DNA from: Alphaproteobacteria bacterium
Lineage (GTDB): Bacteria; Pseudomonadota; Alphaproteobacteria; Reyranellales; Reyranellaceae
Assembly: GCA_017307275.1 (NCBI GenBank)
Contig: JAFKFK010000027.1
Location: forward strand, 27,350 to 91,349
Direction of reading: 5' to 3'
DNA length: 64,000 nucleotides
In this document: positions 34,314-43,930 of the stretch, in pieces
How positions within the stretch are numbered: the first letter of the stretch is position 1
How the letters are laid out: every line of letters begins with the position of its first letter
The notes under the pieces: model-generated
Seen by the model: only the letters and a program-made list of their open reading frames with translations
Databases searched by the model: none
What the model was told of the DNA's origin: nothing
Position numbers and translations under genes: made by a program

Positions 34314-34339
34314 CCTCTCCCCCGATGGCGGGGGAGAGG
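34314..34339. repeat. GC-rich palindromic hairpin between ahpC and ahpF
   Basis: CCTCTCCCCC pairs perfectly with GGGGGAGAGG (10 bp, 11 with the closing G-C) around a short loop. No T-run follows. It resembles the stem at 6722-6748 in composition and may be an intergenic repeat family or a processing hairpin that raises ahpC over ahpF. Confidence 0.5.
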
Positions 34340-34371
34340 AACGTGATCAGAGTATTTCCGGAGTAATTTCA

Positions 34372-35952
34372 ATGTTGGACGCCAACCTCAAGACACAGTT
34401 GCAGGGATACCTCGAGCGCCTGACGCAGCCGGTGGAGCTGGTGGCGTCTCTCGGCGACGACGCGAAGTCGCGCGAACTGCAGGAGCTGCTGGAAGAGATC
34501 GCGACGCTCTCCGACAAGGTGAGCTACGTGCGCCGCGACGACGATGCGCGCCGGCCGTCCTTCGCCATCGTCCGCGCGGGGACCGACATCTCCGTGCGCT
34601 TCGCCGGTCTGCCGATGGGCCATGAATTCACGTCTCTTGTGCTGGCGCTGCTGCAGGTCGGCGGTCATCCCAGCAAGGAGACGCAGGAGACGATTGCCCG
34701 CATCCAGGGTCTGGAGGGCGAGCGGACGTTCGAGACCTATTTCTCGCTCTCCTGCCAGAACTGCCCCGACGTGGTGCAGGCACTGAACCTGATGAGCGTG
34801 CTCAATCCGAAGATCCGCCACACGGCAATCGACGGCGCGCTGTTCCAGGACGAAGTCGAGAAGCGCGGCGTGATGGCCGTGCCCTCGGTGTACCTCAACG
34901 GCGAGCCCTTCGCGCAGGGCCGCATGAGCCTGGAGCAGATCCTGGCCAAGCTCGACACCGGCGCCGGCGAGCGCGCGGCCGAGGAGATCGCGGCCAAGGC
35001 GGCGTTCGACGTGCTGGTGATCGGCGGCGGCCCGGCGGGTGCGGCGGCGGCGATCTATGCTGCGCGCAAGGGCATCCGCACCGGCATCGCCTCGGAGCGC
35101 TTCGGCGGCCAGGTGCTGGACACGATGGGCATCGAGAACTTCATCTCGGTCTCGCATACCGAGGGGCCGAAGATGGCGGCGGCGCTGGAGAGCCACGTGA
35201 AGGACTACGAGGTCGATGTGATGGACCTGCAGACCGCCACGAAGCTGATCCCGGCATCGCAGCCCGGCGGCCTCGCGGAGGTGCAGCTCCAGAACGGCGC
35301 CAGCCTCAAGGCACGCACCGTGGTGCTCTCTCCCGGCGCACGCTGGAGGCAGATGAACGTTCCGGGCGAGGCCGAGTACCGCAACAAGGGCGTGGCCTAC
35401 TGCCCGCACTGCGACGGCCCGCTGTTCAAGGGCAAGCGGGTGGCGGTGATCGGCGGTGGCAACTCCGGCGTCGAGGCCGCGATCGACCTCGCCGGCATCG
35501 TGGCGCATGTCACCCTGATCGAGTTCGACAGCCAGCTCCGCGCCGACGCGGTGCTGCAGGCCAAGCTCGCCTCGCTGCCGAACGTCACGATCCTCGTCTC
35601 CGCCCAGACGACGGAGGTGCATGGCGACGGCGCCAAGGTGACAGGCCTTTCCTACAAGGATCGGCAGAGCGACGAGACGAAGCAGGTGGAGCTGGACGGC
35701 ATCTTCGTCCAGATCGGCCTGGTGCCCAACACCGAGTGGCTGAAGGGCAGCCTGGCCTTGAGCCCGCGCGGCGAGATCGAGGTCGACGCCCGTGGCGCCA
35801 CCTCCGCCACCGGCGTCTTTGCCGCCGGCGACGCGACGACCGTGCCCTACAAGCAGATCGTCATCGCCATGGGTGAAGGTGCCAAGGCCGCATTGTCGGC
35901 GTTCGACTATCTGATCCGCAACGAGCCGGTGAATCTCGCAAAGGCAGCGTAG
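34372..35952 (+). CDS. ahpF: Alkyl hydroperoxide reductase subunit F
   Basis: 526-residue flavoprotein that regenerates AhpC with NADH. The N-terminal double thioredoxin fold carries Cys128/Cys131 (SCQNC); the thioredoxin-reductase-like part has FAD motif GGGPAG (218-223), the second Cys pair 344/347 (YCPHC) and an NADH motif GGGNSG. Length and Cys positions match E. coli AhpF. The ATG at 34372 is preceded by CGGAG. It follows ahpC by 76 bases, across a hairpin. Confidence 0.96.
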   Translation: MLDANLKTQLQGYLERLTQPVELVASLGDDAKSRELQELLEEIATLSDKVSYVRRDDDARRPSFAIVRAGTDISVRFAGLPMGHEFTSLVLALLQVGGHPSKETQETIARIQGLEGERTFETYFSLSCQNCPDVVQALNLMSVLNPKIRHTAIDGALFQDEVEKRGVMAVPSVYLNGEPFAQGRMSLEQILAKLDTGAGERAAEEIAAKAAFDVLVIGGGPAGAAAAIYAARKGIRTGIASERFGGQVLDTMGIENFISVSHTEGPKMAAALESHVKDYEVDVMDLQTATKLIPASQPGGLAEVQLQNGASLKARTVVLSPGARWRQMNVPGEAEYRNKGVAYCPHCDGPLFKGKRVAVIGGGNSGVEAAIDLAGIVAHVTLIEFDSQLRADAVLQAKLASLPNVTILVSAQTTEVHGDGAKVTGLSYKDRQSDETKQVELDGIFVQIGLVPNTEWLKGSLALSPRGEIEVDARGATSATGVFAAGDATTVPYKQIVIAMGEGAKAALSAFDYLIRNEPVNLAKAA

Positions 35953-35980
35953 ACAGCCACTGCACCAATCAAAGCGAAGG

Positions 35981-36010
35981 AAAGCGCGGTCTCTTTCGAG
36001 ACCGCGCTTT
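35981..36010. terminator. Bidirectional terminator after ahpF
   Basis: AAAGCGCGGTCTC pairs perfectly with GAGACCGCGCTTT around TTTC (13 bp). The flanking A-rich and T-rich ends make it work in both directions, for ahpF and for the convergent NTF2-like gene. Confidence 0.85.
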
Positions 36011-36026
36011 CTGTTGTCGGGGGCAA

Positions 36027-36401
36027 TCAGCCCGGCATCTTGTCGATGAACCCGATTACCGACGCCAACCGCCCATCGGGCGCCAGGGTGCAGAAATCGA
36101 CACCCTCGACGACCGACGGCCCCGCCGCCGGCCCGAGCGACCAGGTGAAGCGCAGGGCGCCGTTGTGATGGTCGATCTTCGAGGTCCGCTTCAGCACGAA
36201 GCCCGGGAACTTCGCCTGAACGCCTGCCAGCATGGCGTCGATCCCGGCCGGACCATCGCTCGTCATCACCGGATCTCGGTAGGTGCTCTTGTCGGCAAAA
36301 GCCTGCGCGACCGCGGCGCCGCGCCGGCCCGCATCGGTTTCGTTCCAGGCGGCGACATAGGTCTCGACGACGGCATCGGGCGATGAAGTAGTGGTGGACA
36401 T
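36027..36401 (-). CDS. NTF2-like/SnoaL-like protein
   Basis: 124-residue cone-shaped alpha+beta fold protein. The YVAAWNETDAGRRGAAVAQAFADKSTYRDP opening and the late FCTLAPDGRLASVIGFID strand are typical of SnoaL-like NTF2 proteins, which include polyketide cyclases, isomerases and ligand-binding proteins. The specific function is unknown. It is convergent with ahpF and separated from it by a strong terminator. Confidence 0.8.
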   Translation of the reverse strand: MSTTTSSPDAVVETYVAAWNETDAGRRGAAVAQAFADKSTYRDPVMTSDGPAGIDAMLAGVQAKFPGFVLKRTSKIDHHNGALRFTWSLGPAAGPSVVEGVDFCTLAPDGRLASVIGFIDKMPG

Positions 36402-36502
36402 GGCTTACTCCTCTGGACGGTTTATCCAGGCGGGAGATAAGCGTGGGACGGGGTGGGCGGCGATTGCCTGAGAGGTAATGAACGGGACGAAAGCTAGAGA
36501 GT

Positions 36503-39118
36503 TCAGGCAAAGGACTCGGCAGAGCCGAGCACCGCGCCCGGCAGCATCACCGTAAACCTTGCCCCACCATCCGGCTTGTTCGCCGCGACGATCGAACCAC
36601 CCATTTCCTCGACGATGCGCTGGCAGACAGCGAGCCCGAGGCCGGTGCCTTTGGCGCGCGACTTGGTCGTGACGAACATCTCGAACAGGCGCGGCAGGAT
36701 GTGGGTGGCAATGCCGGGGCCGTTATCGTCGACGGTGATTCGCACGGCATTTCCTCTCGGCGTCGGCACGGTGCGCGCGGCGACGGCGATCGCCATGTCG
36801 CGCCGCAGCCCCTCCGGATCGCTCTCGACGAGGGCGTCTCGGGCATTGTTGATCAGGTTGATCATCACCTGCTCGAGCCGGCCGACATGACCCAGGACCA
36901 ACGGCAGCTCGTCTGCCTGATCCAGGGTGAGCGCGATGCCGGCATTGCGCGCGGGCGCGACCGTGAGATCGACGGCGCCGGCCAGAGCCGCGCGCACGTC
37001 GAACGCCGAGGGCTTCTCGGCGGCAGTGGCCCGCGAAAAGGCGCGCAGTTCTCCGGTGATGCGCACCATGCGATCCACCTGCTTCAACACGCGCTCGAAC
37101 TTGGCGGCGACCGGTGCCGGTTCGACCGACCGGCGGGCGAGCGTTGCGGCCTCCAGATCCTCCAGCGCGGATTCGGCAGCGAGCGTGATGACCTGCAGCG
37201 GCTGGTTGACCTCGTGGATCACCGTCGCGGCGATGGCACCGACGCTCTTCAGGCGCTCGGCGTCGAACAGGGCGCGTTCTGTCTCGCGGCGCACCGTATC
37301 GTCGACGCCGGCGAAGACGATCTGGCGCACCAGGCCTTCGGCGTTCAACACTGGCCGGGCGGTGATCTCCACCACGCGTTCGCGACCCTCGGCATCGTCC
37401 ACGGTGAGGGTACCGCGCGCAGCAATCAGCGCCTCCTCGGTCCAGGGCCGGTCGAGCCAGTCGGCCAGGACGAAGGGATCGACCGGCCGAGCAAAGACCG
37501 TATGCAGCGAGCGGCCGACGGCTTGCTCGGACGAAAGGCCGCTGAAGACCGAGAACTCGTGGTTCACCATCAGAATGTCGAGGTTGCGATCGGTCAGCAC
37601 GACCAGGGCCGCACTCGAATCGATGATCGAGCGCAGGCGGGCGCGCTCCTGCTCCAGCCGTCGCGCCAACCGCACTTCACTGTCGACGTCGCGCACGACG
37701 CCACTGGCAATTGCCTTGCCATCGTCGCGCACGAGCCGGCGATAGCGGGCCTCGGCATAGCGCACGACGTTCACACCCTCGGCGCCGGCCTGCAGGACAC
37801 GGAAGCGTATCTGGTGCACTTCGCCGTCGCCGCTGTGCAGCTCTCGGCGGACGGCATCGCGCAGCAGCTCGCGATCCTCGGCGTGGACATGGTCGAGCAG
37901 GACCGTACCCACCACTTGGGCGGCCGGCACGCCGAACAGGTCGGCGGCGGCAGCGCTCACGAAGTTCAGCACGCCGCTCGCGATATCGACCTCGAAGACC
38001 ACATCGGCCAGCGACTCGACCAGACGCTGGTATTCGCGACGGGCCCGGTCGCTTTGCAACTGCAGCGTCTTGATATGCGTGACGTCGATGCGCAGGCCGA
38101 CGATACGACCGGAGGCCGTCGTCTTCTCCGACCATTCGTACCAGCGGCCATTGGGCACCCGCTGCGTCTGCTGCGCCTCCCTGCTACGAAAGCGTTGCAG
38201 CCAGACCTTCACCATCTCGTGCTGCTGCGCGGAATCGCCACCCCGTGCCGCTGCAGCACGCGCAGCCAGCTCGGCGTAGGGCAGGCCAATCGAATCGGGT
38301 TCGCCCAGCACCGGCGTGATCTCGCGGGCAGCGGCATTGAAGAGCGTCAGCCGCTCCTCGCTGTCGTACACGGTGAGGCCGGCGGGCAGCGCCTCGATGG
38401 TTTCCGAAAGCAGGGCCTCGGCCTCGCGCGCCTGGGTATAGAGGGCGTGGCGCTCCAGCGCGGCGCGTCCGACCAGCAGCAACAGCACCAGGCCCGACAC
38501 GATGAAGCCGAGCGTGCTGAGCGCCAGGACGGCCAGTGCCGTCTGATAGTGCTCGATCACGCGATCGATGACGGCCTCGAGCTCCATCGCGATAACCGCG
38601 CCGGCCCGGTTCAATTCGGCATGCGCCAGAAGGATTTGGCGCATTTCGTCGTGGCCGAAGAGCGGAGGGTCCTCGGCCAGGATCGGGGCCAGCAGCTCGC
38701 GCAAGCGCCACGCATCCGTGCAGACAACGCCACCGGGCAGAAGGCACTTGCGATTGAGCTGCACGTCGAAGCTCCGCCAGGCATCGCGCAACGCCGGCAG
38801 GGCGTGCACGGAATGGCGGCCGCCGTCGGTATAGGCTTGGACGGCATAGATCAGTTCGCCACCGACATGGGCGAGTTCGAGCACCTCGGCCGACTTGCGG
38901 CGTGCCGCCACCGTCTCGTTCTGGTGCAGCGCCAGCCAGAGATAGAGGAAGGAGGCGAGGCAGCAGACGAGAAAGAGCAGCGCGGCGCCCGTCGCCCAGG
39001 CAACACCGATGGTGCCCAGCCCGCGGCGGGCCAGCATCGGAAAGGAACGCAGCAGACCCGTCAGCGACAGCGGTCGCGGACGCGACGCCGTCCCTGGACG
39101 GGAACCCGCAGCGGACAT
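36503..39118 (-). CDS. PAS-domain membrane sensor histidine kinase (orphan)
   Basis: 871 residues: two membrane segments (about 40-65 and 195-220) flank a periplasmic helical sensor; three PAS domains follow (about 240-350, 365-480, 495-615), and then a HisKA with His635 in VIHEVNQPLQ and an ATPase with NLINNARDAL, DNGPGI and GTGLGLAVCQ. The HEVNQPL box marks the FixL/ThkA-like subgroup. No response regulator gene is adjacent. Several PAS domains suggest sensing of redox, oxygen or a small ligand, but no haem-binding signature is evident. Confidence 0.9.
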   Translation of the reverse strand: MSAAGSRPGTASRPRPLSLTGLLRSFPMLARRGLGTIGVAWATGAALLFLVCCLASFLYLWLALHQNETVAARRKSAEVLELAHVGGELIYAVQAYTDGGRHSVHALPALRDAWRSFDVQLNRKCLLPGGVVCTDAWRLRELLAPILAEDPPLFGHDEMRQILLAHAELNRAGAVIAMELEAVIDRVIEHYQTALAVLALSTLGFIVSGLVLLLLVGRAALERHALYTQAREAEALLSETIEALPAGLTVYDSEERLTLFNAAAREITPVLGEPDSIGLPYAELAARAAAARGGDSAQQHEMVKVWLQRFRSREAQQTQRVPNGRWYEWSEKTTASGRIVGLRIDVTHIKTLQLQSDRARREYQRLVESLADVVFEVDIASGVLNFVSAAAADLFGVPAAQVVGTVLLDHVHAEDRELLRDAVRRELHSGDGEVHQIRFRVLQAGAEGVNVVRYAEARYRRLVRDDGKAIASGVVRDVDSEVRLARRLEQERARLRSIIDSSAALVVLTDRNLDILMVNHEFSVFSGLSSEQAVGRSLHTVFARPVDPFVLADWLDRPWTEEALIAARGTLTVDDAEGRERVVEITARPVLNAEGLVRQIVFAGVDDTVRRETERALFDAERLKSVGAIAATVIHEVNQPLQVITLAAESALEDLEAATLARRSVEPAPVAAKFERVLKQVDRMVRITGELRAFSRATAAEKPSAFDVRAALAGAVDLTVAPARNAGIALTLDQADELPLVLGHVGRLEQVMINLINNARDALVESDPEGLRRDMAIAVAARTVPTPRGNAVRITVDDNGPGIATHILPRLFEMFVTTKSRAKGTGLGLAVCQRIVEEMGGSIVAANKPDGGARFTVMLPGAVLGSAESFA

Positions 39119-39230
39119 GTCGACGAAGCCTTTTACAACAGACGGCGATTGACCGCTGCTTCAACGCGGCCGGTGGTATCTGTCAAAGTCGCGGCATCGT
39201 CCATGGGCGGCGCCGTCGCATTCGATACCA

Positions 39231-39247
39231 TCGGCTCCAGTTTGGAG
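39231..39247. promoter_or_regulatory. 7-bp hairpin upstream of the PAS kinase gene
   Basis: GGCTCCA-GTT-TGGAGCC is a perfect stem of 7 bp in the 173-base gap between the STAS-like gene and the kinase gene. There is no T-run; it may be an operator or a weak processing signal. Confidence 0.3.
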
Positions 39248-39291
39248 CCAATTTGCCGGGCCTGCGCGATGACCCGGGCGCGCATACCGGC

Positions 39292-39663
39292 CTATGCCGG
39301 CAGGCCGTCGATCCAGCGGCGAGCTTTATCGAGATCGGTAAAGAGACGCATCGGCCGATCGGCGACGGCGAGGATGCCGAAGGCCCGTGAAACCTGCTCG
39401 GTACGCGTCTCGGAGACGACGAGCGCCAGCGCGCCGACCGGGCCGCGCTGATGATAGCTGCGGAACAGGGCGCCAATCGCCAGCATGTCGCTCTGGTCCA
39501 TGGAGAGCGGGCTGTGGCGGCCATCGAACAACTTGCGCCAGGTCACTGCGCCACAGCCATCGACGGCCTTGAGATAGACTTCGAGGTCAGTACGGGTGCA
39601 ATCGCCCTCGACCGTCGCCGTGACCAGCCGTGTTCGCGAGTCGATGATCCAATGAAGCGGCAT
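39292..39663 (-). CDS. STAS/SpoIIAA-like small protein
   Basis: 123-residue protein with the alternating strand/helix look of the SpoIIAA-like/STAS fold: HWIIDSRTRLVTATVEGDCTRTDLEVYLKAV, then VTWRKLFDGRHSPLSMDQSDMLAIGALF. Proteins of this kind bind lipids or act in signalling; no phosphorylatable Ser of an anti-anti-sigma factor is obvious. AGGAAAGAG precedes the ATG. It lies 21 bases downstream of the winged-helix regulator gene and upstream of the PAS kinase, all on the minus strand. Confidence 0.6.
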   Translation of the reverse strand: MPLHWIIDSRTRLVTATVEGDCTRTDLEVYLKAVDGCGAVTWRKLFDGRHSPLSMDQSDMLAIGALFRSYHQRGPVGALALVVSETRTEQVSRAFGILAVADRPMRLFTDLDKARRWIDGLPA

Positions 39664-39684
39664 CTCTTTCCTAGTTCTGCCCGG

Positions 39685-40275
39685 TCATGACGCAGCTCGT
39701 TTGGTCTTACGGGCCGGCACCCAGCGCACCGCCCCATGTTCGAGGCATTCGTTCATGAAAAGCACGGTCTGCTGGATACCGCGTGCGAAGGCCGCCTGCT
39801 GCTCCGGCCTCTGAACGGAGCCCGGCTTCGTAACATAGTGGGCACGCCCCTTCTCGACGATGAGGCCGAGCTCCAGCAGGCGCTTCAGCTTGCGGCGAAC
39901 CGTTTCCCGCGGAATTCCCGAAGCGCTGGAGATCGAGGTGGCGTTAACGGCCCGCTGCCCTTCGATGCCGATGATGCTTGCGAAGGTCCTGTGTTGCTCA
40001 CGGAAAGCCGCGTCGCGCATGCCGGGTTCGATGGCCGCCGTGCCGATGATCTCGGCCACGAGCGCCAGGTCGAGGTCGCCATCATAGAGTCCGCGGCGCT
40101 CGCGCTCGATCCGGTGCAGGAAATTCCCGATCATGAAGATGAACAGGCGGGAGTTACCGGAACTCTCCGTCAGGACCAGCCGGCCCTCAGGAGCAATAGT
40201 CGTGGCACGTCGGCGGGGCACGCTGGTCTCCTTGCTGCTGTCGTCCGTAGCCAATCGCTGGGACCGCCTCGCCAT
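39685..40275 (-). CDS. Winged-helix transcriptional regulator
   Basis: 196 residues from the ATG at 40275, chosen over 40317 because GGGAGGGAAAG sits immediately upstream. The DNA-binding part is near residues 120-160 (VNATSISSASGIPRETVRRKLKRLLELGLIVEKGRAHYVT), a MarR/Crp-like winged helix; the first ~110 residues are helical and may dimerise. It is divergent from the autotransporter gene and so is a candidate regulator of it. A palindrome lies in the shared region. Confidence 0.75.
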   Translation of the reverse strand: MARRSQRLATDDSSKETSVPRRRATTIAPEGRLVLTESSGNSRLFIFMIGNFLHRIERERRGLYDGDLDLALVAEIIGTAAIEPGMRDAAFREQHRTFASIIGIEGQRAVNATSISSASGIPRETVRRKLKRLLELGLIVEKGRAHYVTKPGSVQRPEQQAAFARGIQQTVLFMNECLEHGAVRWVPARKTKRAAS

Positions 40276-40310
40276 CTTTCCCTCCCGGTACACCGTGCAA
40301 ACAGGCTCAT

Positions 40311-40325
40311 TGCCCATTTTGGGCA
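40311..40325. promoter_or_regulatory. Candidate operator in the regulator/autotransporter divergent region
   Basis: TGCCCATTTTGGGCA is a perfect 5-bp-arm palindrome with a 5-base centre, 36 bases upstream of the regulator start and 76 bases before the autotransporter start. It overlaps a weak possible -35 (TTGGGC, 40319-40324) with TAGTTA 18 bases on. Autoregulation by the winged-helix protein is inferred. Confidence 0.4.
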
Positions 40326-40400
40326 GTCACCTTATTGCAGTGTAGTTATGTGCATCTACGCTGCGCCAGGTTCTATCTGCATCTGGAGCAGGCGCGATCA

Positions 40401-43370
40401 ATGAAAGAAGCCCATAGAAGGCCGTCGCGTCATGCGGCACGCCACGCCAGCGGGGCTGCCGCCCTGGGCCTCGCCGCCGTCCTTCTGCCCAGTCCGGGAC
40501 AGGCCCAGGTGACAGGCCTTTACGGGACGGGACCGAGCCTCAGCATTGGCTACGTGGGCGGCGCGCTAAATCAGCCCGGCAAGGAATCTCCGGGCGCCCT
40601 CCTCGATATGCAGATCGGCAACGGCGGCGTGGACGGCACGGTCAAGGCGTTCACCATGGACACCGGCTCGACCGGCATCGCCGTGTCTGGAAATTACTTC
40701 ACACCCGGCAAGAACGATACGAAGCTGACCAGCGGTACCTATACCTACACGAGCAGCGGCGCCGTCCTGCACGGCACCTACTATCAGACCAACGTCACGC
40801 TTTACGACAAGGGCAGAGCCGTCGGCACGACGCCGGTGAAGGTCCTGCTGGTGGACTACGTCACCTGCAACTTCCTGGGCGCGGGCTGCGTGCCAACGCC
40901 GACCGGTGAAAAGGACAAGAGCACGCTGTATGCCGGCGTCGGCTTCAACCGCAATAACATGACGGGCACCTCGGTTGCCGGCCTGAACCCCCTGGTGAAC
41001 GTCAAGCTGATGTCGGGCCAGCAGCTCGAGCCCGGCTACATCGTGGGCAACAACGCCGTCACCATCGGCCTGTCCCAGACATCGACGGCGGGCTTCTCGT
41101 TCGTGAAACTCACGCAGGACGCGGCAACATCGATCCCGGGCGTGCCGCAATGGAACCAGACCGTCATGACCGTGTCGGCCGGCGGCGCCACGGGCTCCGG
41201 CAGCGTCTTGCTGGATGCCGGTATCGGCTACATGTTCCTGTCGCCGCCCAGCGGCAGCAGCCTCAACGCCCTGCCCAACCGCGCGCTGGCACCCGACGGA
41301 ACGCTGGTCGAGATCTGGCTGCCGGGCCAGAGCGGAAGCGCCGCCTCCTATACTTTCACGGCGCGGCAAGCGGCGACCTGTACGCCCGACGCCGGCAACT
41401 CGCTCAACCCCTGCAACGTGACGATCACGCATGACGGTGCGCCGTTCGTGAACACCAGTCGCGCGTTCTTCTCGGCCTTCGACTACATGTATGATCCGGT
41501 CAACGGCTACCTCGGCTACCGTCTGGCCGACAATGGCATGACCAATAGCGGCGTGGTGACGCCGGTCCTCGCTCTCCAGGGCCCGGTCCCACTGACCAAT
41601 GGTTTTTCGACCACCCTGCCGGTCGCCCTGCTGCAAGCCACGACCCTGGCGCCCCAGAGCGGCGTCGCCACCTTGAATGGTGCGGTGAACGGCTTCGGCC
41701 ACAACCTCACGGTCCAGGGCAGCGGCACCGTCGTTTTCAATGGCGCGATCGACCTCGGTGCCGGCGCCTTCGCCGTGCAGCAGGGAACGGCGACGATCAA
41801 TACCTCGCTGGCGGCATCGACCATCACCATCGGGTCGCAGGGCTTGCTGAGCGGCAACGGCCCGATTACCGGAAACGTGATCCATGCCGGCACGCTGTCG
41901 CCCGGCAACTCGATCGGCACCTTGAACGTCACCGGCAGCTTCACCCAGGTGGCCGGCAGCACCTATCAGGTCGAGGTCAACAACCAGGGACAGAGCGACA
42001 AGGTCAACGTCACGGGAGCGGCCACCTTGCAGGGCGGCACGGTGAACTTCGTGCCGCTGTCGAACTCCTTCGCCGCGCAGCAGACCTACACGATCCTGAC
42101 CGCGACGGGCGGCCTCACGGGCACCTATGCCGGTGTGCAGAGCAGCAACTACGCCTTCCTGTTCCCGTCGCTCTCCTACGATGCCAACAACGCCTACCTC
42201 ACCGTGGCACGCAGCTTCGCGCGCGGTGGTCAAACCGCGAACCAGGCCGCGGTCGGCGCCGCCCTCGACGCGGGGGCCGCGGGCGCCACCGGCAGCTTCG
42301 CCAACGCCCTCTCGACGTTGACGATGATGGATCCGACCACCGGCTCGGCCGCTTTGACGGCGCTGAGCGGCCAGAACTATTCGAGCTTCTCCTCTGTCGG
42401 CGTACTCAGCGCGCAGCTCTTCATGAACAATTTCGCGGGCCAGGCCGGCGGCAGCAGCCGCGGCACCAACCGCGTCGCGCTGGCCGAGGCCTGCGACGTC
42501 GCCTGCGATACGGCCTCGCCTGCGCGATGGGGCGCGTGGGGCGGCGCGGTTGGCGGCCTGGGCACGATCGCCGGCAACACCAATGCCGGCGGCCTCACCT
42601 ATAACCTCGGAGGCTTTGCCGCCGGTCTCGACCACCAGATCACGCCCAATTTCCTGATGGGCGTCACGGTGGGCTACAGCACCGGCTCACAGTGGGTGTC
42701 GGGCTTTCAGGGCGTTGGCACCACCAGCACCCTTCAGGCCGGCCTCTACGGCAGCTTCACCCAGGGCCCGGTCTACGTCGACGGCCTCGCCGCCTATGCC
42801 TATTCCGACAACTGGATGACACGCCCTGTCGCCGTCCCCAGCCTTAATGCGTTCACGGCGCAGGGCCGCACCGGCGCCAACCAGTTCTTCGGCCAGATCG
42901 AAACGGGCTACCGCTTCAGCCTCGGCGGCATCGCCGACGCCTACATCACGCCCTTCGCCCGACTGCAGGGCGCGACATCGACGCAGAATGCCTTCACCGA
43001 GAGTGGCGCGGGCACGCTGGGCCTCAGCGTGGCGACGCAGACCACCAATTCGCTGCGCACGGTCTTCGGCGCGCAGCTTGGCGGCGCCTTCGATCTCGGC
43101 TGGCGGGACCGGCTCGCGCTGCAGCTCCGGCTGGGCTGGAGCCACGAGTTCGCCGACACCGCACGCCCGGTCACGGCCTCCTTCGTCGGCGCACCGGCGG
43201 CCGCCTTCACGACCTACGGCGCCGCGCCGTTGCGGGACGGGGCGGTGATCGGCTTCAATGCCAGCACCGCGATCGCCGAGTCGGCTTCGGCCTATGTCCG
43301 CTACGAAGGCACCCTGTCGGGCGCCGATTCGAGCCACGCCCTTACGGCCGGCGTCCGTTTGATCTGGTAG
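40401..43370 (+). CDS. Autotransporter with pepsin-like aspartic-protease passenger domain
   Basis: 989 residues from the ATG at 40401. A long signal peptide is cleaved near GQA-Q (35/36). The N-terminal passenger shows a pepsin-like layout: Asp87 in DTGST, a flap-like YTYTSSGAVLHGTYYQTNVTLY, and Asp272 in LLDAGIGYMF; the two Asp are 185 apart, close to the 183 of pepsin. Beta-helix repeats follow (about 400-560, with TLSPGNSIGTL), and a C-terminal barrel (about 710-989) ends in ...RLIW. The protein is probably a surface-exposed or released protease or binding protein. The second motif has Ala in place of Thr/Ser, so activity is uncertain. The passenger has two Cys pairs, which is unusual. 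Confidence 0.82.
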   Translation: MKEAHRRPSRHAARHASGAAALGLAAVLLPSPGQAQVTGLYGTGPSLSIGYVGGALNQPGKESPGALLDMQIGNGGVDGTVKAFTMDTGSTGIAVSGNYFTPGKNDTKLTSGTYTYTSSGAVLHGTYYQTNVTLYDKGRAVGTTPVKVLLVDYVTCNFLGAGCVPTPTGEKDKSTLYAGVGFNRNNMTGTSVAGLNPLVNVKLMSGQQLEPGYIVGNNAVTIGLSQTSTAGFSFVKLTQDAATSIPGVPQWNQTVMTVSAGGATGSGSVLLDAGIGYMFLSPPSGSSLNALPNRALAPDGTLVEIWLPGQSGSAASYTFTARQAATCTPDAGNSLNPCNVTITHDGAPFVNTSRAFFSAFDYMYDPVNGYLGYRLADNGMTNSGVVTPVLALQGPVPLTNGFSTTLPVALLQATTLAPQSGVATLNGAVNGFGHNLTVQGSGTVVFNGAIDLGAGAFAVQQGTATINTSLAASTITIGSQGLLSGNGPITGNVIHAGTLSPGNSIGTLNVTGSFTQVAGSTYQVEVNNQGQSDKVNVTGAATLQGGTVNFVPLSNSFAAQQTYTILTATGGLTGTYAGVQSSNYAFLFPSLSYDANNAYLTVARSFARGGQTANQAAVGAALDAGAAGATGSFANALSTLTMMDPTTGSAALTALSGQNYSSFSSVGVLSAQLFMNNFAGQAGGSSRGTNRVALAEACDVACDTASPARWGAWGGAVGGLGTIAGNTNAGGLTYNLGGFAAGLDHQITPNFLMGVTVGYSTGSQWVSGFQGVGTTSTLQAGLYGSFTQGPVYVDGLAAYAYSDNWMTRPVAVPSLNAFTAQGRTGANQFFGQIETGYRFSLGGIADAYITPFARLQGATSTQNAFTESGAGTLGLSVATQTTNSLRTVFGAQLGGAFDLGWRDRLALQLRLGWSHEFADTARPVTASFVGAPAAAFTTYGAAPLRDGAVIGFNASTAIAESASAYVRYEGTLSGADSSHALTAGVRLIW

Positions 43371-43382
43371 AAGCGGACCGCC

Positions 43383-43916
43383 ATGCACCGTCGTTCTTTC
43401 ATCGCAGGCTCGGCCCTGGCCACGCTCTTCGCGGCGCCGGCTGTGGTCCGCGCGCAATCGGTGGAATGGCAGGACGTCGCAGCCGAGGACAGGCGGTGGC
43501 GGCTCCAGATGCCCAAGGACTATCAACTCGTCACCATACCGGGCACGGACGGCAGCACGACGCGACAGTACCGCTCCACCTTTCCGGGCCTCGCGATGGA
43601 CTACTCCATCACCGACTACGTCCAGGCCGAGGCAGGCCACCCGCTCACCGACGAAGCCGCCATGCTCAGGAGAGCCCAGGATGCCGTGCGGCAACGCTGG
43701 CCCGGTTCGACGGTTCTCGAACAGGGCGACAGCCAGCTCGGACGCGCGCAGGGCCGCGCCTTCACACTTGCCGTCGACCAGAACAAGGGCTTCCTCGCGA
43801 TGCGCTTCTACTATCTTGGGCAGCGACTCTACCAGCTGGCCGTTCTCGGCCGGATGGAGTATCGACAGAGCCAGGCGGTACTGCATTTCCTGAACTCGCT
43901 CCGGCTCAGCTCGTAG
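43383..43916 (+). CDS. Exported protein of unknown function (Tat-like signal)
   Basis: 177-residue secreted protein. It begins MHRRSFIAGSALATLFAAPAVVRAQ, a signal peptide with an RR-S-F pair resembling a Tat signal, cleaved near VRAQS. The mature part (VEWQDVAAEDRRWRLQMPKDY...) is a mixed alpha/beta domain with no clear catalytic motif. It starts 12 bases after the autotransporter gene, so it is likely in the same transcript and may act in the periplasm on or with the autotransporter. Confidence 0.7.
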   Translation: MHRRSFIAGSALATLFAAPAVVRAQSVEWQDVAAEDRRWRLQMPKDYQLVTIPGTDGSTTRQYRSTFPGLAMDYSITDYVQAEAGHPLTDEAAMLRRAQDAVRQRWPGSTVLEQGDSQLGRAQGRAFTLAVDQNKGFLAMRFYYLGQRLYQLAVLGRMEYRQSQAVLHFLNSLRLSS

Positions 43917-43930
43917 GTACGTCGACACCA

